Assembly (NCBI GenBank): GCA_937923745.1 | Contig: CALDUO010000155.1 | Span: 1-59,265 of the forward strand | Length of the DNA: 59,265 bases | Origin: an uncultured Granulosicoccaceae bacterium | GTDB taxonomy: Bacteria > Pseudomonadota > Gammaproteobacteria > Granulosicoccales > Granulosicoccaceae | Reading direction: 5' to 3' | In this document: positions 8,986 to 17,958 of the stretch, one piece after another | Layout: every line of letters starts with the position of its first letter | Numbering within the stretch: position 1 is the stretch's first letter | Made by a program: the position numbers and the translations under genes | Notes under the pieces: model-generated | Databases searched by the model: none | What the model was told of the DNA's origin: nothing | The model's input: only the letters and a program-made list of their open reading frames with translations

Positions 8986-10068
8986 ATGGATACCGACGAC
9001 TTTATAAAAGACTGTCAAGCGCAGGTAACTTCTGCGGCACAACACAAAGAGACGTTGTGTATTGTCGGCAATAACACCAAGGCTTTTCTGGCACCGCCAA
9101 GCGCGGCCCAGACGCTTAGCCTGTCAGCGTATGCAGGCATTGTCTCCTATGAGCCCACCGAGCTGGTCGTGACTGCCAAAGCCGGCACCACGATCGCGGC
9201 GTTAACTCAGGCACTGTCTGAACAGGGGCAAATGATGCCCTTTGAACCACCAACCTTTGCAGAGCAAGACACACTCGGCGGTGTGATTGCGTGTGGATTG
9301 TCCGGGCCGCGACGCCCCTACACCGGTTCTGCACGCGATTTTGTCCTTGGCACCAGTGTTATTAACGGTCAGGGAGAGCATCTGCGATTTGGTGGCGAAG
9401 TAATGAAAAATGTAGCGGGCTATGATGTCTCGCGACTGCAGACCGGTGCACGCGGTACTTTGGGTGTCATTCTCGATATCTCAATGAAAGTGCTGCCACG
9501 ACCAGAGACAGAAACCACCTTGGTTTTCGAGCAGGAGACACCCAATGACCTTGCACCACAAATTAAGTTAGCACGGCAACCCCTGCCGGTATCAGCATCG
9601 GTGGTGATAGACAAGCAACGTTTTGTCAGGCTCTCTGGCAGTCAGGCGAGCGTTGATGCATCGGTACAACGACTCGGTGGTCAGGTGTTACACGATGACG
9701 CCGCGTTCTGGCAGTCCATCAAAAATCTGACCCATCCGTTTTTTGCAGCCAGTGATGGCGATGCAAATAGTCTGTGGCGAATCTCCATTGCTGACTATGC
9801 ACCGGCATTACCGCTGGTCGGGCAGTGGTGTCTCGATTGGGGTGGCGCGCAACGCTGGCTCATCACGGACGAAGCGCCAACGGCTGTCTTTGCTGCGTGT
9901 GCAGCTGCGGGCGCATCGGCAACCTGCTATCGACATTCAGATCCGGCGGCGCAACGTTACCAGCCACTTGACGATACGCTGTTGTCACTGAACCGTGCGG
10001 TGAGGCAGTCGTTTGATCCTCACGGGGTCTTTAACCCCGATCATTTTCATACGGAAACCCGAGCCTGA
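8986..10068 (+). CDS. glcE: glycolate oxidase subunit GlcE (FAD-binding)
   Basis: Second FAD-binding subunit of glycolate oxidase. At 360 residues from the chosen ATG it matches the usual ~350. It carries the family's shortened FAD-binding domain, with GGVIACGLSGPRRP near residue 95 and FGGEVMKNVAGYDVSRL near 135. The C-terminus ends with the typical FDPHGVFNPD. An in-frame ATG at 8914 lies inside glcD and would add 24 unrelated residues, so I reject it. The TGA overlaps the glcF ATG by one base, which implies translational coupling. Confidence 0.92.
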   Translation: MDTDDFIKDCQAQVTSAAQHKETLCIVGNNTKAFLAPPSAAQTLSLSAYAGIVSYEPTELVVTAKAGTTIAALTQALSEQGQMMPFEPPTFAEQDTLGGVIACGLSGPRRPYTGSARDFVLGTSVINGQGEHLRFGGEVMKNVAGYDVSRLQTGARGTLGVILDISMKVLPRPETETTLVFEQETPNDLAPQIKLARQPLPVSASVVIDKQRFVRLSGSQASVDASVQRLGGQVLHDDAAFWQSIKNLTHPFFAASDGDANSLWRISIADYAPALPLVGQWCLDWGGAQRWLITDEAPTAVFAACAAAGASATCYRHSDPAAQRYQPLDDTLLSLNRAVRQSFDPHGVFNPDHFHTETRA

Positions 10069-11282
10069 TGCAAACGCAGATTGATGCCAAGTACGATGGT
10101 AATCCGCAGGTGGCGCATGCTGAAACCATTTTGCGTAAGTGTGTGCATTGTGGTTTTTGTCTGGCAACGTGCCCTACGTACAACTTGCTGGGCGACGAAC
10201 TCGACAGTCCGCGAGGTCGAATTTATCAAATAAAGCAGGTGTTGGAAGGCAACACACCGACGGCATCAACCCAGTTGCATCTCGACCGTTGCCTGACATG
10301 CAGAAATTGCGAAACCACCTGTCCGTCGGGCGTTGAGTATGGACAACTTGTGGACATTGGTCGTGAAATTGTTGAAGAGCAAGTCAGTCGTCCCTTACCG
10401 CAACGGCTTTTACGTCAGGCTATTCAGCACGTATTGCCGTACCGCAAACGCATAGCGCCATTGGTGAAACTCGGCCAGGCCGTACGCGGTGTGATGCCGG
10501 GCTTTATCAAAAGCAGCATTCCGGTGCAACGGGATGCCGGTACCTGGCCTGCGGCTCGCCACAACCGCACGATGCTGGTGCTGGATGGATGTGCGCAACC
10601 GGCGATGGCGCCAGCGACTAACGCAGCTACCGCGCGGGTACTCGACAAACTCGGCATTTCATTGCTCGCGATTGATCAGGCGGGTTGTTGCGGTGCTATC
10701 AATTATCATCTGAACAATCAGGATGACGGCAAAAATTGGATGCGAGCCAATATTGACGCATGGTGGCCTTCGATAGAGGCGGGTGCTGAGGCCATTCTTG
10801 TTACCGCCAGCGGTTGTGGTGTCATGGTTAAAGACTACGGGCATGTGTTGCGAGACGATTCCGTCTACCGCGAACGCGCGCAAAGGGTATCGGCGTTAGC
10901 GAAAGATCCTATTGAGGTGTTGGCAGCAGAGGATCTGTCGGCGTTAAAACTCGATGCCGATAAATTCGGTCGCGTGGCGTTTCACCCGCCGTGTACGCTA
11001 CAACACGGTCAGAAATTAGCGGGGGTGACCGAGACGCTGCTAACCAACGCAGGTTTTGACTTAACTCCGATTGCCGAAGCCCATACCTGCTGCGGATCTG
11101 CTGGTACGTATTCTATTTTTCAGCGCAAGCTGTCAGCGCAACTGAAAAAAAATAAGGTAGATGCTATCGAGGCTGGTCTGCCTGATGTCGTGGCCACAGC
11201 CAACATCGGGTGCCAGCTCCACCTGCAGTCAGGTACCGCGAAAACGGTGTATCACTGGATTGAACTGCTCGACCAGCCTTAG
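10068..11282 (+). CDS. glcF: glycolate oxidase iron-sulfur subunit GlcF
   Basis: Iron-sulfur subunit that takes electrons from GlcD/GlcE. Two ferredoxin-type clusters are visible near the N-terminus: CVHCGFCLATCPTY at about residue 24 and CLTCRNCETTCPSG at about 74. Two CCG domains follow, with the paired motifs QAGCCGAINYH and HTCCGSAGTYS. The length, 404 residues, is normal. It is the last gene of glcDEF. Its stop lies only 29 bases from the stop of the convergent copper-radical oxidase gene. Confidence 0.94.
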   Translation: MQTQIDAKYDGNPQVAHAETILRKCVHCGFCLATCPTYNLLGDELDSPRGRIYQIKQVLEGNTPTASTQLHLDRCLTCRNCETTCPSGVEYGQLVDIGREIVEEQVSRPLPQRLLRQAIQHVLPYRKRIAPLVKLGQAVRGVMPGFIKSSIPVQRDAGTWPAARHNRTMLVLDGCAQPAMAPATNAATARVLDKLGISLLAIDQAGCCGAINYHLNNQDDGKNWMRANIDAWWPSIEAGAEAILVTASGCGVMVKDYGHVLRDDSVYRERAQRVSALAKDPIEVLAAEDLSALKLDADKFGRVAFHPPCTLQHGQKLAGVTETLLTNAGFDLTPIAEAHTCCGSAGTYSIFQRKLSAQLKKNKVDAIEAGLPDVVATANIGCQLHLQSGTAKTVYHWIELLDQP

Positions 11283-11311
11283 TGGCGGTCGAGCTGTGTT
11301 AACGCGCGGTG

Positions 11312-14300
11312 TCAGTTATAGGTAAATGAAATCTCTCGTTCGAACGATGAGCCATTTTTTAAAATGACTTTCGCGACCAGCGAGTTTTTGCCCTTGCGTA
11401 AAGACTTACCCATATAATTGCCGTTTCGATCTCCGAAGAGTGCATACGGAAACACTTTTTCCGTTCTGAATTTACCCTTTCCGTTGTAGCCAAATTCCAC
11501 ACGATCAATAGCGACGTTAGTTTGTACGCGGGCTTCAATATTCACGTTGCCCGATGGCAGACCTGATTTCTTGACGACCGAGCCGTTACCGATGTTGCTG
11601 TACTGACTGACGACTGTATTGTTTTTGGCGTTGATCAGTGCAAACACAATACGGTTTTGAGTGACCGATGGTGTCGGCACGGGCTGCGGTGCCGGTTGTA
11701 TTGGCTGCGGTGCCGGTTGTACTGGTTGCGGAGCAGGCTGTGGCGCTGGTTGGGGTGCTGGCTGCGGCTCTGGTTGCGGTGCCGGTTGGGGTGCTGGCTG
11801 CGGTGCCGGTTGCGGAACCACGATAGGGTTCGCCGTGTTCACCACGGTGGTAGCAGCACCCGTAGAACGTTGACCATTGGCAGACAGCGAGTAGACGTCA
11901 AATGCCGTGGTGGAGCCCGGTGCCAGTGAATCAACAAAATAACTGACAGCATCACTTTGCTGCACCTGTGTGCCGTCTCTTAAGACGACGTAGGCAGAGG
12001 CACCCGTGACCGCATTCCAGAAGATCTCGGCGGATGTGGTGGAGTAAACATCGTGCCGTATACCGCCTGGCGTGCCGGGCAATATGGGTGTCGGTGGTGT
12101 CACTATTTCTGGCCGTGGTGGCGGCTCGGGCAGTGGTGCTGGTTGACCGGGTGCTGCGGCGCCAGGTTGGGGTGCACCGGTGAGCGATACAAAATGCGGG
12201 GCTGTTGCCGCCGAGCGATTGCCTTCGTCATCATAGGCGATGACGTGGTAACGATAGGTTCGGCCTTGCTGCAGGTTGGTCTGATATAAGCTTCGACCAT
12301 CGCTGTCCTGGACCAGCACATCGTCCCGATAGACCTCATAACCGCGAACACCACTGTTATCGACTGATGCCTCCCAAAACAGCTCGGCTGTGGTCGGACC
12401 ATAGATCAGGCTCCTCAGGTCTCGCGGTACCGTTGGAATGCGCTGATTGGCAATGGAGTCCGGTGCGGCAAGCAGCGGCGCTGCATCATCTTCCAGTAAT
12501 TCTATTGCGCGACTCGATAAGCCGCTACCGGTGTTGGTGGTCAGCAGATTATAAGCCGATTTTCCTTCGCCTTTGACCCCGATATACCAAGTGGTTGCAC
12601 CCGGGTTATCGATACGGCAGGTTTCACTGGCGTTACCACCATTACGACTGATGCAGGCCAGCTCACCATCAGTGGTCTCTGCCCGTGGTGGTAGACCCCG
12701 TCGAATAACCAGATCTACATCGGCTGCGAGTCCGCCCAGCGTGACCGCCAATGACGGGTCAGCCGCAGATGTCTCGACGCTGTAGGTGTGCATTTCACCG
12801 CGGCCAATCGTGTGACGGACCAGCTGTCCCGGTGCCAGCAGGGGTTGTCCCAGTTTAACCATTTTGCCGACCGACGGCACACCATCAGCAACAACAAACA
12901 ACAGGTAATGTCCGGGCGGAGCATGATTTCGGTTGGCCGGGGCCGTGATATTCAGTTGATTGCCGGACTGATCAATGGTCAGCGGTACCAGACGTTGATC
13001 CTGGTTTTCGGAATGGGTGACTGACCCGGTCTTTATCAGGTGCGCCCGGCTGATAATGGTAGCGTCGCCCAGCGTAATCGTCGTGCGGGTGCCGTAGTTT
13101 ATTTCCGGTGGTGTCCATGCGATTGACGGTCGGTCAGCTGGCTGCCCGCCGTTTTGAAAGAGATAAGGTGGTGAAAAAATTTCAGCATTCTGCTCGTGAT
13201 AACCCAGTTGCGAGCAGACACCGCAGTAACCACCTCCGGCAGACAGTACCCGACCATCGGGCAGTAACAGCGCGACCGAATGATATTGCCGGTCAACTTT
13301 CATGTCATTCAGCGTGGTCCATTGCCCTGTCCACGGTTTCCACACCTCAGGGGTTAATACACCCGAGTAAATGTCCACCAGTTCGGCACCACTGTGGTTA
13401 CCACCGGTGGCGAGCACCGAGCCATCGGCGAGAATAGTCAGATTGTGTTGGCGTCGTCCGATCTTCATCGGGTTGGTGGTTCGGGTGTTTTTTGCTTGAG
13501 TGTCTACGATGACCGCGGAGTTGGATGACTCGCCGCCGCCTGCGACCAGAATACTGTTGCTGTCGTACATTGCGTAGGAGCCATAGCCCCGATAACCACC
13601 GCCATCGCGAATCTGGTTGGTGATCCAGCGCCCGGTTCCGGCGGTTTGAATACTGCTGATCAGGTCATGTGGCCCGAAGTACATGACGGTCCCGTCCGGT
13701 GCCGTCTGCAACCACTGATAATCGCCGCTCAGCGAATAGGGCGCCTGTACACCCAATCGTCGCCACCGCTGATCAAACTGAAATACCTCGGCCAGTGGGT
13801 TGGGCGAGTAGCTGCCACCGAGGGTCAGCATTTCACCGTTCGGCAATGCGGCCACACTGGAATACCAGCGCGCCGCGTGCATGTTATCTACCCGCTGCCA
13901 CGAGTTGGTGTCAGGGTCATAGACATTGGCATTCGACAGCGGTCCGTTCTTACCGGCCTTTTCACTGTCTCCGCCAGCGAACAGCACACGTCCGTCCCAT
14001 AGTTGTGCCGAGCCAGCGCAGAAGAGGTCAGTGTCGGTGTTGTTGTTGGCGTGCAGGTGTGAGTTGTCGATCGGGTCCCACACCGTCACTCGGGTCGTGT
14101 AGTTTTCGGTGGTGTGCGGGTCTTCATCGAAATCATCGGGTGTTGCGTCCCATGCCAGCACTTTGCCGTTGGGCAGCAAATTGGCATGCACGGCGAGCAC
14201 GGGCCAATTAGAGACCGCCGACCACTGTCCTCCTTCAGAGGAGCGCAGCGCACTGTTGCGCTGAATGACGCCTTCAAAAGCGCCCGCTCCCATGGCCTCA

Positions 14301-14431
14301 AAACCGAAGTCGGGGTGTGCATCCGGACCGTGATTGTGCGCGTCATTTTCGTGCGCCCCAATGTGACCGGCCACCAACATGGTGACAGCGCAGGTGACTG
14401 GTGTTATCCGTGTCAGTCGTAAGGATTTCAT
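11312..14431 (-). CDS. secreted copper-radical oxidase (galactose oxidase family), multidomain
   Basis: A 1039-residue exported protein. A signal peptide (about 1-26, ending HIGAHE) leads to a kelch propeller and a galactose-oxidase-type C-terminal Ig domain (about 70-528). Against fungal galactose oxidase the copper/radical site is complete: Cys138 (LFCAG) and Tyr190 (ARWYSS) for the thioether cofactor, Tyr383-His384 (RQYHS) and His473 (VTHSENQDQR) as copper ligands. The stacking residue that is Trp290 in galactose oxidase is Tyr208 here (GGSYSP). A PPC domain (about 533-635), two fibronectin III domains, a long Pro-Gln-Ala linker and a C-terminal carbohydrate-associated Ig-like domain starting RIVFALINAKNN follow. 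The likely reaction is alcohol to aldehyde plus H2O2, outside the cell. The substrate is unknown; carbohydrate is suggested by the accessory domains. It is divergent from the AOR gene. Confidence 0.85.
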   Translation of the reverse strand: MKSLRLTRITPVTCAVTMLVAGHIGAHENDAHNHGPDAHPDFGFEAMGAGAFEGVIQRNSALRSSEGGQWSAVSNWPVLAVHANLLPNGKVLAWDATPDDFDEDPHTTENYTTRVTVWDPIDNSHLHANNNTDTDLFCAGSAQLWDGRVLFAGGDSEKAGKNGPLSNANVYDPDTNSWQRVDNMHAARWYSSVAALPNGEMLTLGGSYSPNPLAEVFQFDQRWRRLGVQAPYSLSGDYQWLQTAPDGTVMYFGPHDLISSIQTAGTGRWITNQIRDGGGYRGYGSYAMYDSNSILVAGGGESSNSAVIVDTQAKNTRTTNPMKIGRRQHNLTILADGSVLATGGNHSGAELVDIYSGVLTPEVWKPWTGQWTTLNDMKVDRQYHSVALLLPDGRVLSAGGGYCGVCSQLGYHEQNAEIFSPPYLFQNGGQPADRPSIAWTPPEINYGTRTTITLGDATIISRAHLIKTGSVTHSENQDQRLVPLTIDQSGNQLNITAPANRNHAPPGHYLLFVVADGVPSVGKMVKLGQPLLAPGQLVRHTIGRGEMHTYSVETSAADPSLAVTLGGLAADVDLVIRRGLPPRAETTDGELACISRNGGNASETCRIDNPGATTWYIGVKGEGKSAYNLLTTNTGSGLSSRAIELLEDDAAPLLAAPDSIANQRIPTVPRDLRSLIYGPTTAELFWEASVDNSGVRGYEVYRDDVLVQDSDGRSLYQTNLQQGRTYRYHVIAYDDEGNRSAATAPHFVSLTGAPQPGAAAPGQPAPLPEPPPRPEIVTPPTPILPGTPGGIRHDVYSTTSAEIFWNAVTGASAYVVLRDGTQVQQSDAVSYFVDSLAPGSTTAFDVYSLSANGQRSTGAATTVVNTANPIVVPQPAPQPAPQPAPQPEPQPAPQPAPQPAPQPVQPAPQPIQPAPQPVPTPSVTQNRIVFALINAKNNTVVSQYSNIGNGSVVKKSGLPSGNVNIEARVQTNVAIDRVEFGYNGKGKFRTEKVFPYALFGDRNGNYMGKSLRKGKNSLVAKVILKNGSSFEREISFTYN
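11683..11820. repeat. in-gene repeat encoding a Pro-Gln-Pro-Ala linker
   Basis: Units of 12-18 bp, such as GGTTGCGGTGCC with variants, repeat about ten times inside the copper-radical oxidase gene. On the minus strand they encode PQPAPQPA-type linker sequence before the last domain. Confidence 0.85.
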
Positions 14432-14610
14432 GTGTTTTGGGATTTTTAAACTGAACCAATATCTATAGAAGGTGGTCAGCGTGTTATCAATGAATCCGGG
14501 TATTGGTAATAATTGATAACGTCATCGACACGCGGCTTTACTGGTGGCAGCGATCTGCTGCAGGTAAACTACGCGTATCATTCTGAAGTTCAGTAATTCG
14601 AGTATCTGTC

Positions 14611-16320
14611 ATGCGTCTTTATCACGAGATTAACCTCAATTCACGGCATATTGAGTCGCGCGAGCTGCACGGTGAAGACATCGTTAAAGCGGGTCGCCAC
14701 TTCATTGCCAGATCACTGCTCGATGCCGGTGTGGCTACCGTTGATCCTTTATCGGCTGATAACCCACTGATTTTTTCGGCGGGACCGTTCGCCGGTACCA
14801 ATTTCTCGAACGCCAACCGCATCAGTGTGGGTTGCAAAAGTCCGTTAACCGGCGGTATCAAGGAGGCTAACGGTGGCGGCACGTTTGGTTTCGCGCTCGG
14901 GCAGCTCGGGTTTGCCGGTTTCACACTGCATGGTGTGTCAGACGAGTGGGTGATTATTCGTATGACCAAAGACGGCGATATCACCTTTGAACCGGCCGAT
15001 GAATTTATGGGCATGGGTAACAATGAAACTGCGGCGCTACTGCATGAGCGTTATGGCAAAAAAATCTCGCTGGCACTGTGTGGCCCGGTTGGAGAATATC
15101 AGGGATTATTGGCAGGCATCTCATTCAGTGATGTTGATCTGCGACCGTCGAGGTTGGCAGCACGCGGCGGGGTTGGTGCTGTCATGGGTGCAAAGAAAGT
15201 GAAAGCCATTGTTTGCGACCTGAATCGAATGCCAGCACTACACGATCGCAAAAAAGTGATGGGAGCGGTCAAAAGTTACAAGAAAATGCTCGATGAGGAA
15301 CCAGCCATTAAAGCGTTTCAGGACACCGGTACTGCCATGGTTGCTGACTTCACTAACCACGTGGGTGGTTTACCGGTCAGAAACTTTGGCATCGGACGCT
15401 CGGTGGACACAGACGTTGAGCCCTTTAAACTCGGTGGCGACTTTTTGCGGGAACAAAACCTGGAAAGGGGTGGTATCCAGACACACGCCTGCATGCCGGG
15501 TTGTATTATTCAGTGCAGCAATGTTTACGCAGATGCAGACGGAAATGAGGTGGTGTCACCGGTCGAGTACGAAACCATCGGACTGCTTGGCACCAACTGC
15601 GGATTAAGCGAACCGGACGATCTTGCGCAACTAAATGCTATCGCCAATGATCTCGGCATCGATACCATCGAACTCGGTGGCATGATCGGCGTGCTGATGG
15701 AAGCCGGAAAAGGTGAGTTCGGAGACGTGGCTTTCATGGAATCGGTGCTCGATGACATTCGAAACGGTACGGCAGCCGGTAAAATTTACGCACAGGGAAC
15801 AGCCGCTGTCGGAGAGCACTTCGGTGTTGAGCGAGTGCCCGTGATCAAGCGCCAGGCCATCAGCGCCTACGACCCCCGGGTCATTGAGGTGACCGGTATT
15901 ACCATGATGATGACCGCCCAGGGCGCTGATCACACAGCCGGTAATTTGCCCACGTTTGACTGCAAAGGTAAAAATGCAGACGAGTTGGTGGCCGCGAGTA
16001 TCGAAATTCAAGAGCTTTCTGCGTCAGCAGACTCTTTGGGGCTCTGTATTTTTGGGCGTTCTGTGACCAATACCCACGTCGACTTCATGGTTCAGGCCAT
16101 AAATGATGCGCATGGTGTTACGCTGTCAGCAGAGTGGTTTCAGACATTGGGCCGCGAGACGCTGGCGTATGAGGCAGCGTTTAATGAGGCTGCCGGGTTC
16201 ACCGAGGCCGATGATGAACTGCCCTCGTTTTTTTACGACGAAGCGCTGCCACCGAGTGGGAAAAAAGCTCGATTTCATAGCACTGAAATCAACGAAACTG
16301 CCAGAAACAGGCGACAGTAG
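14611..16320 (+). CDS. aldehyde:ferredoxin oxidoreductase family (tungsten/molybdenum)
   Basis: A 569-residue cytosolic protein of the AOR family, which oxidises aldehydes to carboxylic acids with a W- or Mo-bis-pterin and a [4Fe-4S] cluster. The N-terminal pterin domain is recognisable (FSAGPFAGTNFSNANRISVG, LTGGIKEANGGG, RGGVGAVMGAKKVKAI). Candidate cluster ligands are Cys294, Cys298, Cys302 (CMPGCIIQC) and Cys479 (SLGLCIFGR). The GADHTAGN motif near 438-445 matches the cofactor-contacting region. There is no adjacent ferredoxin, MoaD-like protein or pterin-synthesis gene, so partners must lie elsewhere. Its start is 179 bases from that of the divergent copper-radical oxidase, which produces aldehydes, so a shared role is possible but unproven. 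Most AORs are oxygen-sensitive, yet the neighbours suggest an aerobe. Confidence 0.88.
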   Translation: MRLYHEINLNSRHIESRELHGEDIVKAGRHFIARSLLDAGVATVDPLSADNPLIFSAGPFAGTNFSNANRISVGCKSPLTGGIKEANGGGTFGFALGQLGFAGFTLHGVSDEWVIIRMTKDGDITFEPADEFMGMGNNETAALLHERYGKKISLALCGPVGEYQGLLAGISFSDVDLRPSRLAARGGVGAVMGAKKVKAIVCDLNRMPALHDRKKVMGAVKSYKKMLDEEPAIKAFQDTGTAMVADFTNHVGGLPVRNFGIGRSVDTDVEPFKLGGDFLREQNLERGGIQTHACMPGCIIQCSNVYADADGNEVVSPVEYETIGLLGTNCGLSEPDDLAQLNAIANDLGIDTIELGGMIGVLMEAGKGEFGDVAFMESVLDDIRNGTAAGKIYAQGTAAVGEHFGVERVPVIKRQAISAYDPRVIEVTGITMMMTAQGADHTAGNLPTFDCKGKNADELVAASIEIQELSASADSLGLCIFGRSVTNTHVDFMVQAINDAHGVTLSAEWFQTLGRETLAYEAAFNEAAGFTEADDELPSFFYDEALPPSGKKARFHSTEINETARNRRQ

Positions 16321-16450
16321 GCATTGTGCTGAATTGATCTGAGAACTGGTTAAGCAACGCCCCACTGGGCACGTGATAATTTACGCTCCAGCTATGGGTC
16401 AGGAGCAATAGGGCACCTGATTCGTCGGAACTATCTCGTGGAGCTATTAC

Positions 16451-16672
16451 ATGAAACACAAATTTGACTTTGTCGGGTTGAACACCGTCATCTCTGAGGC
16501 CTATAAGCCACTAAATCACGTGACTGCGTCAACTGCCCGCAAAGCAGGAATGGAGGCTGCTATCAAGGGCACGACTCCGTCGAACTGTCATCATTCTTAT
16601 TTCAGTACCAAAGAGCTTGAAAAAGAATGGTATCGCGGTTATCGCATGGGTAAACAAAATCGTACCGCCTAA
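16451..16672 (+). CDS. small basic protein, Rmf/CrpP-like
   Basis: A 73-residue protein with a GGAG ribosome-binding site about 8 bases before its ATG. The central part resembles ribosome modulation factor and the related CrpP family: an Ala-Gly-x-x-Ala-x-x-Gly helix (ARKAGMEAAIKG), then a short Cys/His/Tyr loop (NCHHSYF) and a second helix ending EWYRGYRMGKQ, parallel to Rmf's CPY...WLGGWREA. Rmf dimerises ribosomes in stationary phase. About 25 residues before this core are extra compared with Rmf. The resemblance is by eye, and true ribosome binding is uncertain. It ends 4 bases from the convergent AEC permease gene. Confidence 0.6.
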   Translation: MKHKFDFVGLNTVISEAYKPLNHVTASTARKAGMEAAIKGTTPSNCHHSYFSTKELEKEWYRGYRMGKQNRTA

Positions 16673-16676
16673 TCCG

Positions 16677-17708
16677 CTAGATAGCACCGCTTCGAGCCAA
16701 ATAGAGGAACACCGTGACTGTCACCACTGACAGGGCGGTGGATACCGCTATCGCGCTCGACGCCCGCTGTTCCCAAACGCGGTAGTTCTGGGCGATCACA
16801 AAGACGTTCGTCGCTGTTGGCAGGCTTGCCAGCAGCACTGCAGAAAACAGCCAGACATCGGATGTGCCGGGAATCTCCCGCACGACCAGATACATCAAGA
16901 CCGGGTGTAAAACCAGTTTAATGGGCACAAGATACGCAAGGTCCGGTGCGAATCGGTTGGCGGGTCGCAGTGCAGCAGTCACACCCATCGCAAACAATGC
17001 GCACGGCGCTGCAGCGCCTGACAGCATGTCAAGCAACGCATCGAGCGCCACCGGTGTTTTGAACCGAAACACCGCCGCTGCAATGCCCGCGATGGTTGCC
17101 AATATAAATGGATGACTGAAGATTTGTTTGGCAATGGCACCGAGTAACGCCAGCGGCCGTTGCCGTCCTTCACTCCCCAAGGCCATCAATGATGGCGCCA
17201 GCGTAAAATGCATGGCGTTATCGACGCAGAAGATCAACGCGACCGGCACCGCAGCTTCCGGTCCAAACGCCAATAATGCCAGTGGCGGTCCCATGTATCC
17301 GATGTTGCCATAGGCACCCGTGAACCCCTGAATGGTCGCAACGGTGATATCGCCACGGCGCAGCAGCAGTGCCAGAGAAAAACACAGCACAAACATCGCA
17401 AACGTCACGCTGGTCGTTGCAATCAGAAACTGCGAGTTGGCAAATTGTTCAACCGGGGTTGTCGCCAGCAGCTTAAAAAACAGTGCCGGTAACGCGATGT
17501 AGAGAATAAAGAAATTGAGCCAGGCCAGCCCGTCAAGGGGCAGCGCTTTGAGTCGTCCGCTCAGATACCCCAGCAACATCAATGCGAACAGGGGAGTCAC
17601 CATACCCAAAACCTGAAACATAGCGGCTGTGTCTGTTCTCGGCAGTCTGTGTGGCCGTGAATTGTACGCCGAGTTTAGTGTGGACTGCATCACATTTTCT
17701 GTGTTCAT
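16677..17708 (-). CDS. AEC-family permease (auxin efflux carrier/malonate type)
   Basis: Inner-membrane transporter of the AEC family, whose bacterial members move malonate, malate or other organic acids. About ten hydrophobic segments can be counted, beginning with TPLFALMLLGYLSG and ending with SVVTVTVFLYLA. The segment GFTGAYGNIGYMGPPLALL is the usual glycine/proline-rich part of the fold. The frame starts at 17708 (343 residues). The first 29 residues are hydrophilic, so an internal start at the Met in AAMFQVLGMV (17621) would fit the family's ~310 residues better. Neither site has a clear ribosome-binding sequence. Substrate is unknown. Confidence 0.82.
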   Translation of the reverse strand: MNTENVMQSTLNSAYNSRPHRLPRTDTAAMFQVLGMVTPLFALMLLGYLSGRLKALPLDGLAWLNFFILYIALPALFFKLLATTPVEQFANSQFLIATTSVTFAMFVLCFSLALLLRRGDITVATIQGFTGAYGNIGYMGPPLALLAFGPEAAVPVALIFCVDNAMHFTLAPSLMALGSEGRQRPLALLGAIAKQIFSHPFILATIAGIAAAVFRFKTPVALDALLDMLSGAAAPCALFAMGVTAALRPANRFAPDLAYLVPIKLVLHPVLMYLVVREIPGTSDVWLFSAVLLASLPTATNVFVIAQNYRVWEQRASSAIAVSTALSVVTVTVFLYLARSGAI

Positions 17709-17958
17709 TAGGCACAGAGCGACGTTCCACGAGGTGCAAATAGTGTTAATCGAGTCACCGAACCCTGAGGAGGTGCGGCGTCTGACCGGAAAATGGGTAA
17801 TGCGTCACGCCAGCGATTGACCGTGTTGAATACCATGGCGCCATACCGTGAAGAACAGGCGACGTGGCATAACAGGTGCACCCACCGTGTTAGCACATTC
17901 GCTCACTGACACGGACTGTTCAGAAAATAATAATAATAGAACAAAGGGATACGCCAAC

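Noticed and set aside
11657-11929. Cys/Gly/Arg-rich plus-strand frames within the copper oxidase gene
   Set aside because: They are antisense readings of the repeat-encoded PQPA linker.
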